A DNA stretch of 64,000 bases from Collinsella aerofaciens (GCF_963360655.1 NZ_OY725717.1:496001-560000); one strand, 5' to 3'. Counted from the stretch's first letter, positions 17,255 to 25,708 are shown. Numbers and translations: made by a program. Notes: a model not told the origin generated them from the sequence alone.

Positions 17255-17292
17255 TTGCGCGGCTATGCGCATTGTCGCGCAAGGCTATGCGC
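17255..17292. promoter_or_regulatory. Candidate operator upstream of the oxidoreductase-DeoR operon
   Basis: TTGCGCG (17255-17261) and its inverse CGCGCAA (17276-17282) flank GGCTATGCGC, which recurs directly at 17283-17292. The cluster lies about 130-170 bp upstream of the operon start and could bind the DeoR protein. It is only a sequence-symmetry argument. Confidence 0.35.
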
Positions 17293-17408
17293 GTAAATGC
17301 GCATGCGACGATCCTTGTGAAACATAAAGGGGCGGAACACCAAAGCCCTAAAAGACAGACCCAGCTGTATTACTTCACCCCTCTGGGGGCATCAGACATC
17401 AAAGGATC

Positions 17409-17561
17409 GTCCCAAACTGCCGGCACATAGAGACTGTCCCCCCAACGACTGGTCATTTAAGTCTGTCCCCAATGAATGGTCGTCCCCAGCTGCCGACAGA
17501 AAATGAACGCCCCCAGGTGCCGGCATTTCAACGGCCACTCATTTAAGTCTGTCCCCAATGA
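17409..17561. repeat. Interleaved direct repeats in the gap before the L24 terminator
   Basis: A 23-bp segment with core AAGTCTGTCCCCAATGA is perfectly repeated at 17453-17475 and 17539-17561. A second motif, GTCCCCAGCTGCCGACA, occurs in related forms at 17409-17425, 17482-17498 and 17509-17525. The region 17124-17573 holds no gene; apart from these repeats and the operator-like symmetry nothing else is apparent. Confidence 0.8.
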
Positions 17562-17573
17562 GTAGGGATAGAA

Positions 17574-17607
17574 AAAGGCCCGGGTGCCGTGGGGCATCCG
17601 GGCCTTT
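17574..17607 (-). terminator. Terminator of the rplC-rplX operon
   Basis: A 15-bp GC-rich stem with one mismatch (17574-17588 with 17593-17607) is followed by TTTTTC on the minus strand. It lies 27 bp after the L24 stop, so the transcript ends here and does not continue into L5. Confidence 0.88.
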
Positions 17608-17633
17608 GCTAGCAACTTGATGTTGCGGGCAGC

Positions 17634-17939
17634 TTAGAACTTGTGGCCGCACTTCTTGCAGACGCGCAGCTTGTTCTTGCCGTCCTTCTCGTGACCGACG
17701 CGGGTAACCTTACCGCACTCGGGGCAAACGAGATTGACGTTGGAGGCGTCGATGGGAGCCTCCTGCGAAACGATGCCGCCCTGCTGGTTGGCAGCGTTGG
17801 GCTTGACGGCCTTCTTGACGACCGAAACGCCCTCGACAACGACCTTGTTCTCGGCGGGGAGAGCACGCAGGATAACGCCCTGCTTGCCGCGATCCTTACC
17901 AGAGAGAACCTGGACCTTATCGCCCTTCTTGATATACAT
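17634..17939 (-). CDS. rplX: 50S ribosomal protein L24
   Basis: The 101-residue protein begins [21 protein letters not shown], the KOW motif of L24. A C-terminal zinc-ribbon-like pair (CPEC near 72-75 and CKKC near 93-96) is present. It is the last gene of this operon; rplE, rpsN, rpsH and the rest of the spc genes do not follow. Confidence 0.98.
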   Translation of the reverse strand: MYIKKGDKVQVLSGKDRGKQGVILRALPAENKVVVEGVSVVKKAVKPNAANQQGGIVSQEAPIDASNVNLVCPECGKVTRVGHEKDGKNKLRVCKKCGHKF

Positions 17940-17952
17940 ATATCTCCCCTAA

Positions 17953-18321
17953 CTACAGGGTCTCGGGAGCGAGCGAGACGATCTTCATGTACTTCTTGTC
18001 ACGAAGCTCGCGAGCGACAGGCCCGAAGATACGGGTGCCGACGGGCGAACCATCGTTGTTGATGACAACGCAGGCGTTCTCATCAAAGCGAATGTAGGAG
18101 CCATCCTTGCGGCGGATCTCCTTAACGGTGCGAACGACGACGCAACGGACAACGTCCTTCTTCTTGACGTTGGCGCCAGGGGTAGCCTCCTGGACAGCAC
18201 CGATGAACACATCGCCGATGCCTGCATAACGACGCTTGGAACCGCCAAGCACCTTGATGCAGCGAATCTTGCGAGCGCCGGAGTTGTCGGCGACGTTCAG
18301 CATGGTTTGCATCTGAATCAT
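17953..18321 (-). CDS. rplN: 50S ribosomal protein L14
   Basis: This 122-residue protein is standard length, with [20 protein letters not shown] near the start and [13 protein letters not shown] toward the end. It is a component of the large subunit at the 30S interface. It is separated from rpsQ by an unusual 118-bp structured gap, and 13 bp from rplX. Confidence 0.98.
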   Translation of the reverse strand: MIQMQTMLNVADNSGARKIRCIKVLGGSKRRYAGIGDVFIGAVQEATPGANVKKKDVVRCVVVRTVKEIRRKDGSYIRFDENACVVINNDGSPVGTRIFGPVARELRDKKYMKIVSLAPETL

Positions 18322-18346
18322 GGTAGATGTTCCTCCGAACTAAGAA

Positions 18347-18412
18347 CCGAAGAGAGGTGCGCAGCCTTTAGGCGGCCTGTGGTATGCAAACCAGGCATAC
18401 GCACATCTTCGG
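18347..18412 (-). promoter_or_regulatory. Possible three-way-junction RNA between rpsQ and rplN
   Basis: Nested stems: CCGAAGA (18347-18353) with TCTTCGG (18406-18412); GTGCG (18357-18361) with CGCAC (18400-18404); GTATGC (18382-18387) with GCATAC (18395-18400); and a small stem 18364-18367 with 18370-18373. The gap is much longer than others in the operon, which range from overlaps to 32 bp apart from the rplW-rplB gap. It may be an internal regulatory or processing site upstream of L14. Confidence 0.5.
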
Positions 18413-18439
18413 AAACGTACAAGTCGTAAGAGCGACTGC

Positions 18440-18700
18440 TTATTTAGCGCGCTCGACGACCTCGATGAGGCGCCAACGCTTCATCTTGGACATAGGACGG
18501 GTCTCCATAACGCGGACGGTATCGCCCACGCCAGCCGTGCACTCCTCGTCGTGAGCGTGCAGCTTCTTGGAGCTGGTCATCATCTTGCCGTACTTGGGGT
18601 GACGCTTGCGCTCGGTGATGGTGACAACAATGGTCTTGGCACCGGAGACGGAGGTAACGACACCCGTACGGACCTTACGCGAGTTACGCGAATCAGTCAT
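18440..18700 (-). CDS. rpsQ: 30S ribosomal protein S17
   Basis: This 86-residue protein contains RTGVVTSVSGAKTIVVTI and the KKLHAHDEE and GDTVRVMETRPMSKMKRWRL motifs of S17. It lies 16 bp after rpmC. Confidence 0.98.
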   Translation of the reverse strand: MTDSRNSRKVRTGVVTSVSGAKTIVVTITERKRHPKYGKMMTSSKKLHAHDEECTAGVGDTVRVMETRPMSKMKRWRLIEVVERAK

Positions 18701-18716
18701 GTTCTCTCCTTAGGTC

Positions 18717-18932
18717 CTACTCGGCGACAGCGGACTTCTCCGCTGCGATCTCGCGGGCGCGCTGCTCCGTGAGGACGCGAGCGATGTCCTTCTTCACGGT
18801 GTTGACGCGAGCGGTGTTGTCCAGCTGGCTGGTGGCCATCTGGAAACGAAGGTTAAAGAGCTCGGCGCGCATTTCCTTCAGCTTCTCAACGAGCTGAGCG
18901 TCCGAGAGCTCACGAATCTCTGCGGGCTTCAT
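18717..18932 (-). CDS. rpmC: 50S ribosomal protein L29
   Basis: This 71-residue protein has [20 protein letters not shown] and the LFNLRFQ core of L29. Its ATG overlaps the last base of rplP, indicating translational coupling. Confidence 0.98.
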   Translation of the reverse strand: MKPAEIRELSDAQLVEKLKEMRAELFNLRFQMATSQLDNTARVNTVKKDIARVLTEQRAREIAAEKSAVAE

Positions 18933-19435
18933 TAGTTCTCCTCCTTGGCGGCGGCGGCGTCCTCAGCAGCCCACTTGGCCTCGAGAGCGGCCTCCTCAGC
19001 CATCTCCTTCTCGATGCGCTGCTCAGCGTTCTTAGCAGCAACAATCTTGGTCTTGATGGGAAGCTTGTGCTGTGCAAGACGCAGAGCCTCGCGAGCGACC
19101 TCCTCGGGCACGCCCTTGACCTCGAACATGATGCGGCCGGGCTTGACGACGGCCACCCACTCCTCGGGGTTACCCTTACCAGAACCCATGCGAGTCTCGG
19201 CAGGCTTCTTGGTGATGGGCTTATCGGGGAAGATCGTGATGTAGACACGACCGCCACGCTTCATGTAGCGGGTCATGGCAATACGAGCGGCCTCGATCTG
19301 ACGGTTGGTGATCCAATGGGCCTCGAGAGCCTGGATACCAAACTCGCCGAAATGCAGCTCGGTATTACCCTTGGCCTGGCCCTTCATGGAGCCACGCTGC
19401 ACCTTGCGGTGAAGAATACGCTTAGGGGCAAGCAC
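18932..19435 (-). CDS. rplP: 50S ribosomal protein L16 with C-terminal extension
   Basis: The protein has 167 residues, whereas the family is usually about 137-140. It begins at a GTG ([15 protein letters not shown]) and has the full L16 core ([36 protein letters not shown]). The extra roughly 28 residues at the C-terminus are charged and Ala/Glu-rich ([18 protein letters not shown]), probably an exposed helix. It overlaps rpsC and rpmC by one base each. Confidence 0.98.
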   Translation of the reverse strand: MLAPKRILHRKVQRGSMKGQAKGNTELHFGEFGIQALEAHWITNRQIEAARIAMTRYMKRGGRVYITIFPDKPITKKPAETRMGSGKGNPEEWVAVVKPGRIMFEVKGVPEEVAREALRLAQHKLPIKTKIVAAKNAEQRIEKEMAEEAALEAKWAAEDAAAAKEEN

Positions 19436-20145
19436 TACTGACCCCTCCTCTCGGAGTTACGACGACGAGGACGGGAAGAGCCCTCGAGTGCAGGGTTGGG
19501 AACAGGCTGGCCCGGGAGCTTCTCGCCCAGGTAGATCCAGACCTTCACGCCGCAAGCGCCCATGGTGGTGCTGGCGACAGCCGTGCCGTAGTCAATCTTG
19601 GCACGGAGGGTGTGCAGAGGTACGCGACCCTCACGGTACCACTCACGACGGCCCATCTCGGCACCGCCGAGACGACCGGAGCACTGGATACGGATGCCCT
19701 TAGCGCCGGCCTTGCGGGCGGACTGGACAGCCTTGCGCATAGCGCGACGGAAGGCAACGCGGCCCTCGAGCTGCTCGGCGATAGACTGAGCAACGAGGTT
19801 GGCGTCGAGCTCGGGGCGCTTGATCTCGACAACGTCGACGGAGAGCTGGCCCTTGGAGACGCCAGCGACCTTCTCGAGCTCGGTGCGGAGGGTATCGATC
19901 TCGGCACCCTTCTTACCGATGACAACGCCGGGGCGAGCGGTGAGGATGATGACCTTCACCTTGTCGCCAGCGCGCTCGATCTCGACGCGGGAGACAGCTG
20001 CGCGGGAAAGACGCTTCTCGAGGTACTTGCGGATCTCGAGATCGTTACCGAGGGTCTTAGCGTAATCCTTCTCTGCGAACCAGCGGGAGCGCCAGTTCTC
20101 GGTGATGCCAAGACGGAAGCCGGTGGGGTAGACTTTCTGACCCAT
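19435..20145 (-). CDS. rpsC: 30S ribosomal protein S3
   Basis: This 236-residue protein has [14 protein letters not shown], the KH-type motif [11 protein letters not shown] and the C-terminal [20 protein letters not shown] of S3. It lies at the mRNA entry site of the 30S subunit. It starts 6 bp after rplV. Confidence 0.98.
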   Translation of the reverse strand: MGQKVYPTGFRLGITENWRSRWFAEKDYAKTLGNDLEIRKYLEKRLSRAAVSRVEIERAGDKVKVIILTARPGVVIGKKGAEIDTLRTELEKVAGVSKGQLSVDVVEIKRPELDANLVAQSIAEQLEGRVAFRRAMRKAVQSARKAGAKGIRIQCSGRLGGAEMGRREWYREGRVPLHTLRAKIDYGTAVASTTMGACGVKVWIYLGEKLPGQPVPNPALEGSSRPRRRNSERRGQ

Positions 20146-20151
20146 ACAGCT

Positions 20152-20523
20152 TTACGCCTCCTTTCGAGGAGCAACGACGACGGTGATGTGGGAAGTACGC
20201 TTCAGAATGCGAGAAGCGGAACCCTTGGCGCGGGGACGGATGCGCTTAAGCGTCGGACCCTCGTCAACATAGGCAGCGGCGACAACCAGGTTGTCGGCAC
20301 GCAGACCGTTGTTGTTCTCGGCGTTCGCAACGGCGGAACGGAGAACCTTCTCGACATCCACGGCGACGGCGCGGTCGCAGAAGTGGAGGATGTCGAAGGC
20401 CTGAGCGACAGGCTTGCGGCGGATCAGATCGACCACCAGGCGGGCCTTGCTGGGGGAAACACGCACGTACTTAGCGACGGCGCGAACCTCGGTGGCCTCA
20501 GTTTCAATAGACTTAGTTGCCAT
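20152..20523 (-). CDS. rplV: 50S ribosomal protein L22
   Basis: This 123-residue protein has [20 protein letters not shown] and the C-terminal [20 protein letters not shown] segment that lines the exit tunnel. It is 14 bp after rpsS. Confidence 0.98.
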   Translation of the reverse strand: MATKSIETEATEVRAVAKYVRVSPSKARLVVDLIRRKPVAQAFDILHFCDRAVAVDVEKVLRSAVANAENNNGLRADNLVVAAAYVDEGPTLKRIRPRAKGSASRILKRTSHITVVVAPRKEA

Positions 20524-20537
20524 TTACGGTTAACCCC

Positions 20538-20798
20538 CTATTTGGCCTTGTGGCCACGGAACGTACGAGTCGGCGCGAACTCGCCGAGCTTGTGACCAAC
20601 CATGGACTCGGTAACATACACGGGCACATGCTTGCGGCCGTCGTGGACGGCGATGGTGTGACCAACCATCTCGGGGAAGATGGTGGACGCGCGGGACCAG
20701 GTCTTCACGACGTCCTTCTTGCCAGCCTCGTTCATCGCGGTGATACGCGAGAGAAGGCGAGTCTCCACGAACGGGCCCTTTTTGAGACTTCTGCTCAT
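20538..20798 (-). CDS. rpsS: 30S ribosomal protein S19
   Basis: This 86-residue protein begins [19 protein letters not shown] and has the [19 protein letters not shown] motif of S19. It is 32 bp after rplB. Confidence 0.98.
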   Translation of the reverse strand: MSRSLKKGPFVETRLLSRITAMNEAGKKDVVKTWSRASTIFPEMVGHTIAVHDGRKHVPVYVTESMVGHKLGEFAPTRTFRGHKAK

Positions 20799-20830
20799 AA
20801 GTGCTTTCTCCTAAAACTCGGTATCCGAAA

Positions 20831-21661
20831 TTACTTCTTACGGCGACGAATGATGTGCTGGTTCGAGACCTTCTTCTTCTTGCGCGTACGAAGGCCCTTC
20901 GTCGGCTTACCCCAGGGGGTAACAGAGGGACGACCAGAGGTGTGGTTCTTGCCCTCGCCACCGCCGTGCGGGTGGTCGACAGGGTTCATGACGGTACCGC
21001 GGACGGTCGGGCGCACGTTCATGTGACGCTTACGGCCGGCCTTGCCGATGACGATGTTGGAGTGATCGGCGTTGCCGACCTCACCGACGGTGGCGCGGCA
21101 GGTAACGAGGATGCGGCGCATCTCGGAGGAAGGCATACGGACGATGGCGTACTTGCCCTCCTTACCCATCAGCTGGCAGGAGTTACCGGCGGAACGGGCG
21201 ATAGCGGCGCCCTTGCCCGGCTGGAACTCGACGGCGTGGATGAGCGTACCGACGGGGATGTCGGCGAGGGGCAGAGCGTTGCCCGGCTTGATGTCGGCGT
21301 CAGAACCGGACATAATGGTCTGACCGACCTCGAGGCCCTTGGGGGCCAGGATGTAGCGCTTCTCACCGTCAGCGTAGTGCAGCAGAGCGATGCGAGCGGA
21401 ACGGTTCGGATCGTACTCGATCGTGGCAACCTTGGCGGGCACGCCGTCCTTGTTGCGCTTGAAGTCGATCACGCGGTAACGACGCTTCACGCCGCCGCCC
21501 TGGTGGCGGGTGGTGATGCGGCCGTTGTTGTTACGACCGGCCTTCTTGGGCAGGGGCTCGAGAAGAGACTTCTCGGGCTTGGTGCAGGTGATCTCGGAGA
21601 AATCGGAGATCGTCTGCCAACGCCTACCAGCGGAGGTCGGCTTAAGGTGCTTTACAGCCAT
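20831..21661 (-). CDS. rplB: 50S ribosomal protein L2
   Basis: The 276-residue protein starts at the ATG at 21661 ([14 protein letters not shown]), chosen because the family starts here; the frame is open upstream to 21736. [20 protein letters not shown] and the catalytic-site [12 protein letters not shown] are visible. It is preceded by an unusually long gap with hairpins and promoter-like sequence. Confidence 0.98.
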   Translation of the reverse strand: MAVKHLKPTSAGRRWQTISDFSEITCTKPEKSLLEPLPKKAGRNNNGRITTRHQGGGVKRRYRVIDFKRNKDGVPAKVATIEYDPNRSARIALLHYADGEKRYILAPKGLEVGQTIMSGSDADIKPGNALPLADIPVGTLIHAVEFQPGKGAAIARSAGNSCQLMGKEGKYAIVRMPSSEMRRILVTCRATVGEVGNADHSNIVIGKAGRKRHMNVRPTVRGTVMNPVDHPHGGGEGKNHTSGRPSVTPWGKPTKGLRTRKKKKVSNQHIIRRRKK

Positions 21662-21740
21662 TACAATCCCTTTCAATAGGAATCCGTTAGCCATCGCAGA
21701 CAGGGATTCGAGGTTCTGCCTCGGGTGCGATGACACCGGA

Positions 21741-21824
21741 CGTATACACGGTTCCGGGCGTGTCCATTTTATACGCCCAAAACCTTGAGCTCTCGCCTCC
21801 CCTATTTGGGAGGCATGAGCTCAC
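21741..21824 (-). promoter_or_regulatory. Hairpin and promoter-like element between rplW and rplB
   Basis: The 179-bp gap holds a stem GCCTCCC/GGGAGGC extended by GAGCTC on both sides (about 21789-21824). Next on the minus strand comes GGCGTATAAAATGGACACG, then the 26-bp segment at 21742-21767 that resembles 23607-23632 upstream of rplC. These suggest an internal promoter or regulatory point before L2, where other bacteria usually have a short gap. Confidence 0.45.
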
Positions 21825-21840
21825 TCAACAGCAGCGAGTC

Positions 21841-22128
21841 TTAGGCCTGGTTGCCAAAGACCTCGATGGTGTCGCCCTCGGCCAGCGTGACGATGGCCTT
21901 CTTCCAAGAACGGGTCTTGCCGGCGACATAGCGCACGCGCTTGGTCTTGGGCTTGACCGTCAGGGTGTTCACGCGAACGACCTTGACGCCGAAGATCTCC
22001 TCGACAGCGTCCTTGATCTGATACTTGTTAGCATCCTTGGCGACCTCGAACGTGTACTTGTTCTGCTCCATGCCGGAGAAGGAACGCTCGGACACGATCG
22101 GACGGATGATGATCTCGTGGGCGGTCAT
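21841..22128 (-). CDS. rplW: 50S ribosomal protein L23
   Basis: This 95-residue protein begins MTAHEIIIRPIVSERSFSGM with the YTFEVAKDANKYQIKDAVEE core of L23. It binds next to the tunnel exit. It directly follows rplD with no gap. Confidence 0.98.
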   Translation of the reverse strand: MTAHEIIIRPIVSERSFSGMEQNKYTFEVAKDANKYQIKDAVEEIFGVKVVRVNTLTVKPKTKRVRYVAGKTRSWKKAIVTLAEGDTIEVFGNQA

Positions 22129-22755
22129 TTAAGCAAGCACCTCCCCGAAGTGAGCGGCGATGTCGGCGGGCATCAGCACAGCGTTGTTGTTGACGAGATC
22201 GTAGGTGTTGGCCTCGTCGGCGGTGATGATGAACGTCTTGGGAATGTTGCGGAACGACAGGTAGGCGTTGACGTCCTCATCGCGAACGATGATGGTCAGA
22301 CGCTTGCCCTCAAGGCCGAGAGCCTTGAGCATGGCAACGGCAGCCTTGGTGGAAGGCTTCTCGAAGCCGTAGTCGTCGACGAGCACGAGCTCGCCATCGG
22401 CCAGCTTGGCGGACAGCGCGGAGCGCATAGCCAGCTTGACCTCCTTGTTGTTCATACGCTTAGCGTAGGAACGGGGCTTGGGGGCGAAGACAACGCCACC
22501 GTGACGCCACTGGGCAGCACGAATGGAACCCTGGCGGGCACGGCCGGTGCCCTTCTGACGCCAAGGCTTCTTGCCGCCACCGGAAACCTCAGAGCGGCCC
22601 TTAGCGGACTGGGTGCCCTGACGCCAAGAGGCCATCTGGCACTTGACGATGTGGTGCATAACGTGGATGTTCGGCTCGATGCCGTACACCTCAGCGGCGA
22701 GCTCGGCCTCGGCGACCTTCTTGCCCTCGCTGTTCTTTACTTCAAACTTTGCCAT
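22129..22755 (-). CDS. rplD: 50S ribosomal protein L4
   Basis: This 208-residue protein has the tunnel-loop signature QKGTGRARQGSIRAAQWRHG and KPRSYAKRMNNKE. L4 is the autogenous regulator of the S10 operon in E. coli; whether it does so here is not known. Confidence 0.98.
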   Translation of the reverse strand: MAKFEVKNSEGKKVAEAELAAEVYGIEPNIHVMHHIVKCQMASWRQGTQSAKGRSEVSGGGKKPWRQKGTGRARQGSIRAAQWRHGGVVFAPKPRSYAKRMNNKEVKLAMRSALSAKLADGELVLVDDYGFEKPSTKAAVAMLKALGLEGKRLTIIVRDEDVNAYLSFRNIPKTFIITADEANTYDLVNNNAVLMPADIAAHFGEVLA

Positions 22756-22801
22756 TTAAGTGTTCTCCTTGGTATGACGCTGGGCTAAATGGGCTGGGCC
22801 C

Positions 22802-23413
22802 TTAGGCCATACGGATGGCGACGAGACCATTCTTGGCACCCGGGACAGCGCCCTTGACCAAGATGAGGTTCTGCTCGGCATCGATGCGGACAACGGAAAG
22901 GTTCTTGACGGTAACGCGCTCGTTACCCATGTGACCGGCCATCTTGACGCCCTTGAGGACGCGTGCAGGATAGGCGCACTGACCGATAGAACCGGGGTGA
23001 CGCTGGAAGTGAGAACCATGCGTCATAGGACCGCGGCGCTGACCCCAGCGCTTGATGCGACCCTGGAAGCCCTTACCCTTGGAGGTACCGATGACGTCGA
23101 CCTTCTCGACATCAGCGAAATCAGCGACGGTGACGACCTCGCCGACCTTGTGCTCCTCGCCGTTCTCGACGCGGACCTCACGAAGGAAGCGGACAGGCTC
23201 GACGCCAGCCTTGGCAAAGTGACCAGCCATGGGCTTGTTCACGTTCTTGGCCTTGATGTCGCCGAAACCGATCTGGACGGCGTCATAGCCGTCGGTTGCC
23301 TGAGTTTTAACCTGCGAGACAGCGCAGGGGCCAGCCTGGATGACCGTGACGGGAACGACGTTGTCGTCCTCGTCCCAAACCTGGGTCATGCCAATCTTGC
23401 GGCCGAGAATCAT
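22802..23413 (-). CDS. rplC: 50S ribosomal protein L3
   Basis: The 203-residue protein starts at the ATG at 23413 ([21 protein letters not shown]). An in-frame TTG at 23422 is an alternative; neither has a strong ribosome-binding site. [20 protein letters not shown] and the [13 protein letters not shown] segment are conserved. It is the first gene of this operon, because rpsJ, normally upstream, is 15 kb away with the str genes. A leader of about 190 nt with a hairpin lies upstream. Confidence 0.97.
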   Translation of the reverse strand: MILGRKIGMTQVWDEDDNVVPVTVIQAGPCAVSQVKTQATDGYDAVQIGFGDIKAKNVNKPMAGHFAKAGVEPVRFLREVRVENGEEHKVGEVVTVADFADVEKVDVIGTSKGKGFQGRIKRWGQRRGPMTHGSHFQRHPGSIGQCAYPARVLKGVKMAGHMGNERVTVKNLSVVRIDAEQNLILVKGAVPGAKNGLVAIRMA

Positions 23414-23442
23414 GCTGATCAAGATATGATCCCAACTCTCGC

Positions 23443-23494
23443 GTGGTCTTGGGACAATGCGTACACCACCGAGCGTACGCCCCTAGAGGACCAC
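23443..23494 (-). promoter_or_regulatory. Candidate regulatory hairpin in the rplC leader
   Basis: On the minus strand GTGGTC and GACCAC (23489-23494 with 23443-23448) close a structure containing an inner GCGTAC/GTACGC stem and a GGG/CCC helix. It lies 30 bp ahead of the weakly initiated rplC start. Position and shape fit an autogenous r-protein leader, but it matches no leader family that I recognise. Confidence 0.5.
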
Positions 23495-23605
23495 TACTTA
23501 CACGACGTGCTCCCCAGCCTTGTATTTCGCCCGGACTACCTGACAACCCTATTAAGCAGGCATTTTGTCCAGCCAGAATACTCCCCTGGTTTCACACAGC
23601 TGTTT

Positions 23606-23635
23606 AGTATACACGGCTGCGGGCGTATCCATCGA
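23606..23635 (-). promoter_or_regulatory. Candidate rplC promoter
   Basis: TATACT (23606-23611) on the minus strand is a good -10. The best -35 at 18 bp is TCGATG (23630-23635), which is weak. The site lies between the long hairpin at 23675-23851 and the leader hairpin. The -10 overlaps a motif shared with the rplB upstream region. Confidence 0.4.
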
Positions 23636-23674
23636 GATTCATATTTCACTCACATTGTTTACGCAGGTAAAGTG

Positions 23675-23851
23675 CGTGGCACGTTCCCAGTGTGCGGCGG
23701 AGGGGGCGGGCCTGAGACATATTAAGGTTGCTGCTCTACAGTCCTGCTCACGACGGAGAGCACATTAATTGCTCTCCTGTTCGTGCGGAACTCGCGACAA
23801 CCTTAATATGTCTCAGGCCCGCCCCCTCCGCCGCACACTGGGAACGCCACG
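23675..23851. repeat. Long hairpin element A with conserved core
   Basis: Arms of 48 bp are perfectly complementary (23683-23730 with 23798-23845) and continue for 6 bp (23675-23680 with 23846-23851) beyond a 2-nt bulge. The 67-nt centre (23731-23797) contains GTCCTG, an inner stem GGAGAGCA/TGCTCTCC (23755-23762 with 23770-23777) and TCGTGCGGAACTCGCGA. The centre is shared with 41757-41823 and, more distantly, 56347-56410, while the arms are unique to this locus. It lies between the phosphatase stop and the rplC promoter. Confidence 0.92.
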
Positions 23852-23881
23852 TTGATGTCTGCTAAACCTTGCTCGCTCAGG

Positions 23882-24508
23882 CTAATGACTTTGTTGGGGG
23901 TCCACTATTTGCTGGAGGGTGAACTTGCATTGGGACGGTTCGCCTTCTGCTTGTGGCTTTGCCTCATCGAAATCGAAGATCATGATGGCGCAGTTGGGGA
24001 GTTTTGCTGGGAGCTCGAAGCCCTCTGGGGCTGCAGCCTTGATGAATTGGCGGCTGGCGCTGCCGTGGCTTACTGCTAGGAGGGTTTCGATGCCCTCGGA
24101 GCCCATGAGATTGGTGAGGGTGCCTAACATGCGTTCTTGCAGCGCTTGGCTTCCTTCTCCTCCGAAGGGGACCAGGTCCTCGCCCGGATCCCAGACGTCG
24201 GTGGGTAGCGCGTCGTGCGGGCCTTCTTCGAAGGTGCCGTAGCAGCGCTCGATGATGCCTTCGCAGGGCTCGACTGCTGCGTCCGGACCGAGGAGTTCGC
24301 ATGCGACAAGACTTGCCGTGTCCATGGCTCGGCCTAAGGGTGATGAGACCACTTTGTCGGGGACGACGCTGTGGGCTTTGAGCCATGCGGCCGCTGCCCG
24401 TGCCTGCTGACGGCCCAGATCGGTGAGCGGTGAATCACAGCGACCCTGGACCAGCTTTTTGACGTTGAACTCCGTCTGACCGTGGCGGAGTAGATACAGC
24501 TTCTTCAT
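23882..24508 (-). CDS. Histidine phosphatase / phosphoglycerate mutase-like
   Basis: This 208-residue protein begins MKKLYLLRHGQTEFN, the RHG motif with catalytic His9. The second catalytic site is LLAVSHGSASRQF near residue 160. SSPLGRAMDTA is also typical. It belongs to the broad cofactor-independent-looking phosphatase branch (GpmB/CobC-like), and the substrate is unknown. It starts 39 bp after the CDF gene on the same strand. Confidence 0.9.
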   Translation of the reverse strand: MKKLYLLRHGQTEFNVKKLVQGRCDSPLTDLGRQQARAAAAWLKAHSVVPDKVVSSPLGRAMDTASLVACELLGPDAAVEPCEGIIERCYGTFEEGPHDALPTDVWDPGEDLVPFGGEGSQALQERMLGTLTNLMGSEGIETLLAVSHGSASRQFIKAAAPEGFELPAKLPNCAIMIFDFDEAKPQAEGEPSQCKFTLQQIVDPQQSH

Positions 24509-24547
24509 GCTCTCCCCTTCTGCATAACCTGCTTTGCCGGCACAGCC

Positions 24548-25708
24548 TTACTCGTGGGTATGTCCTACGTAGTCTTCGTCGATCGTAATCTTGGCAATCG
24601 ACCTGGGGTATTCCGATTCGACCCGTTGTGCCAGCGCGTGCTTTAAGTCTTCGGCACTCATCTGCAGATCCGAGGGACGCACGCAGTCGAAGATCACGTT
24701 GGTGTGCGTAGGGCCCGGCACGCAACGCAAATCGTGAATCGAAAGGCGGCTATCGATTTGTTGAGCCATGGCGTTAATGCGCAAACGCATGCTTGCCACC
24801 TTGGGATCGTCGGTCACGATGGGGTCGTAGTGAAGTGTGACAATCATGCCGTCTTCGTTCCTAAACGACTGCTCGATGTTATCGAGCGTGTCGTGACTTT
24901 CCAGCGGGCTGGCCTCGGCCGCCATCTCGGCATGCGCACTTGCAAACTTCCTGCCCGGACCGTAGTCGTGAACCATCAAATCGTGAACGCCCAAAACGCC
25001 GGGATAGCTCATGATCTTGTCTCGAATGTGCTTGACCAGCTTAGGATCGGGCGACTGACCCAAAAGCGGGCTCACCGTATCTTGAATAAGTTCAAGGCCG
25101 CTCCAGCCAATATAGGCGCCAACGGCAAGGCCAACCCATGCGTCAAGATTGATGTGCGTCACCTGCGAAACAATCGCACATGCCAGCACGGCGCCTGTGG
25201 CAAGGACATCGTTCTTGGAATCCTGCGCGGTCGCATGCAGCGTCTCGGACTCAATGCGATCGCCGAGCTTTTGGTTGAGGGCCGCCATCCAGAGCTTTAC
25301 GACCATCGAAAGCACTAGAACTGCCACCAGGGCAAGCGAGAACTCGACAGGTTCGGGGTGGATGATGCGCTCAACCGAGGACCTCACCAGCTCAACGCCG
25401 ATCAGCAGCACGAGCGCCGCCACGACCAGACCCGAGAGATACTCGTAGCGGCCATGTCCGTAAGGATGCTCGGGGTCCGCCGGCTTGCTCGCCAGCTTAA
25501 AGCCCAGCACGCTCACGATATTCGAGCTGGCATCGGACAGGTTGTTCATGGCATCCGCCACAATCGAAACCGATCCCGACAGCACACCAATTGCGCCCTT
25601 CGCAGCACAAAGCGCAACATTAGCGAGAATACACACCATGCCCGTCAACGTGCCCACGCGCGCACGGTCGCCCTGCGCACGACGAACGATCCACTCGACC
25701 ATCTTCAT
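24548..25708 (-). CDS. Cation diffusion facilitator (CDF) transporter
   Basis: This 386-residue protein has about six membrane segments in residues 15-215. TM2 metal-site sequence is VADAMNNLSDASSN and TM5 site HATAQDSKNDVLATG, followed by HPYGHGRYEY. The cytoplasmic dimerisation domain carries VLGVHDLMVHDYGPG and HAEM motifs. It has a further roughly 80-residue C-terminal part ending in a His-containing tail. Likely an exporter of Mn, Zn or Fe by proton exchange; the metal is not deducible. Confidence 0.93.
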   Translation of the reverse strand: MKMVEWIVRRAQGDRARVGTLTGMVCILANVALCAAKGAIGVLSGSVSIVADAMNNLSDASSNIVSVLGFKLASKPADPEHPYGHGRYEYLSGLVVAALVLLIGVELVRSSVERIIHPEPVEFSLALVAVLVLSMVVKLWMAALNQKLGDRIESETLHATAQDSKNDVLATGAVLACAIVSQVTHINLDAWVGLAVGAYIGWSGLELIQDTVSPLLGQSPDPKLVKHIRDKIMSYPGVLGVHDLMVHDYGPGRKFASAHAEMAAEASPLESHDTLDNIEQSFRNEDGMIVTLHYDPIVTDDPKVASMRLRINAMAQQIDSRLSIHDLRCVPGPTHTNVIFDCVRPSDLQMSAEDLKHALAQRVESEYPRSIAKITIDEDYVGHTHE

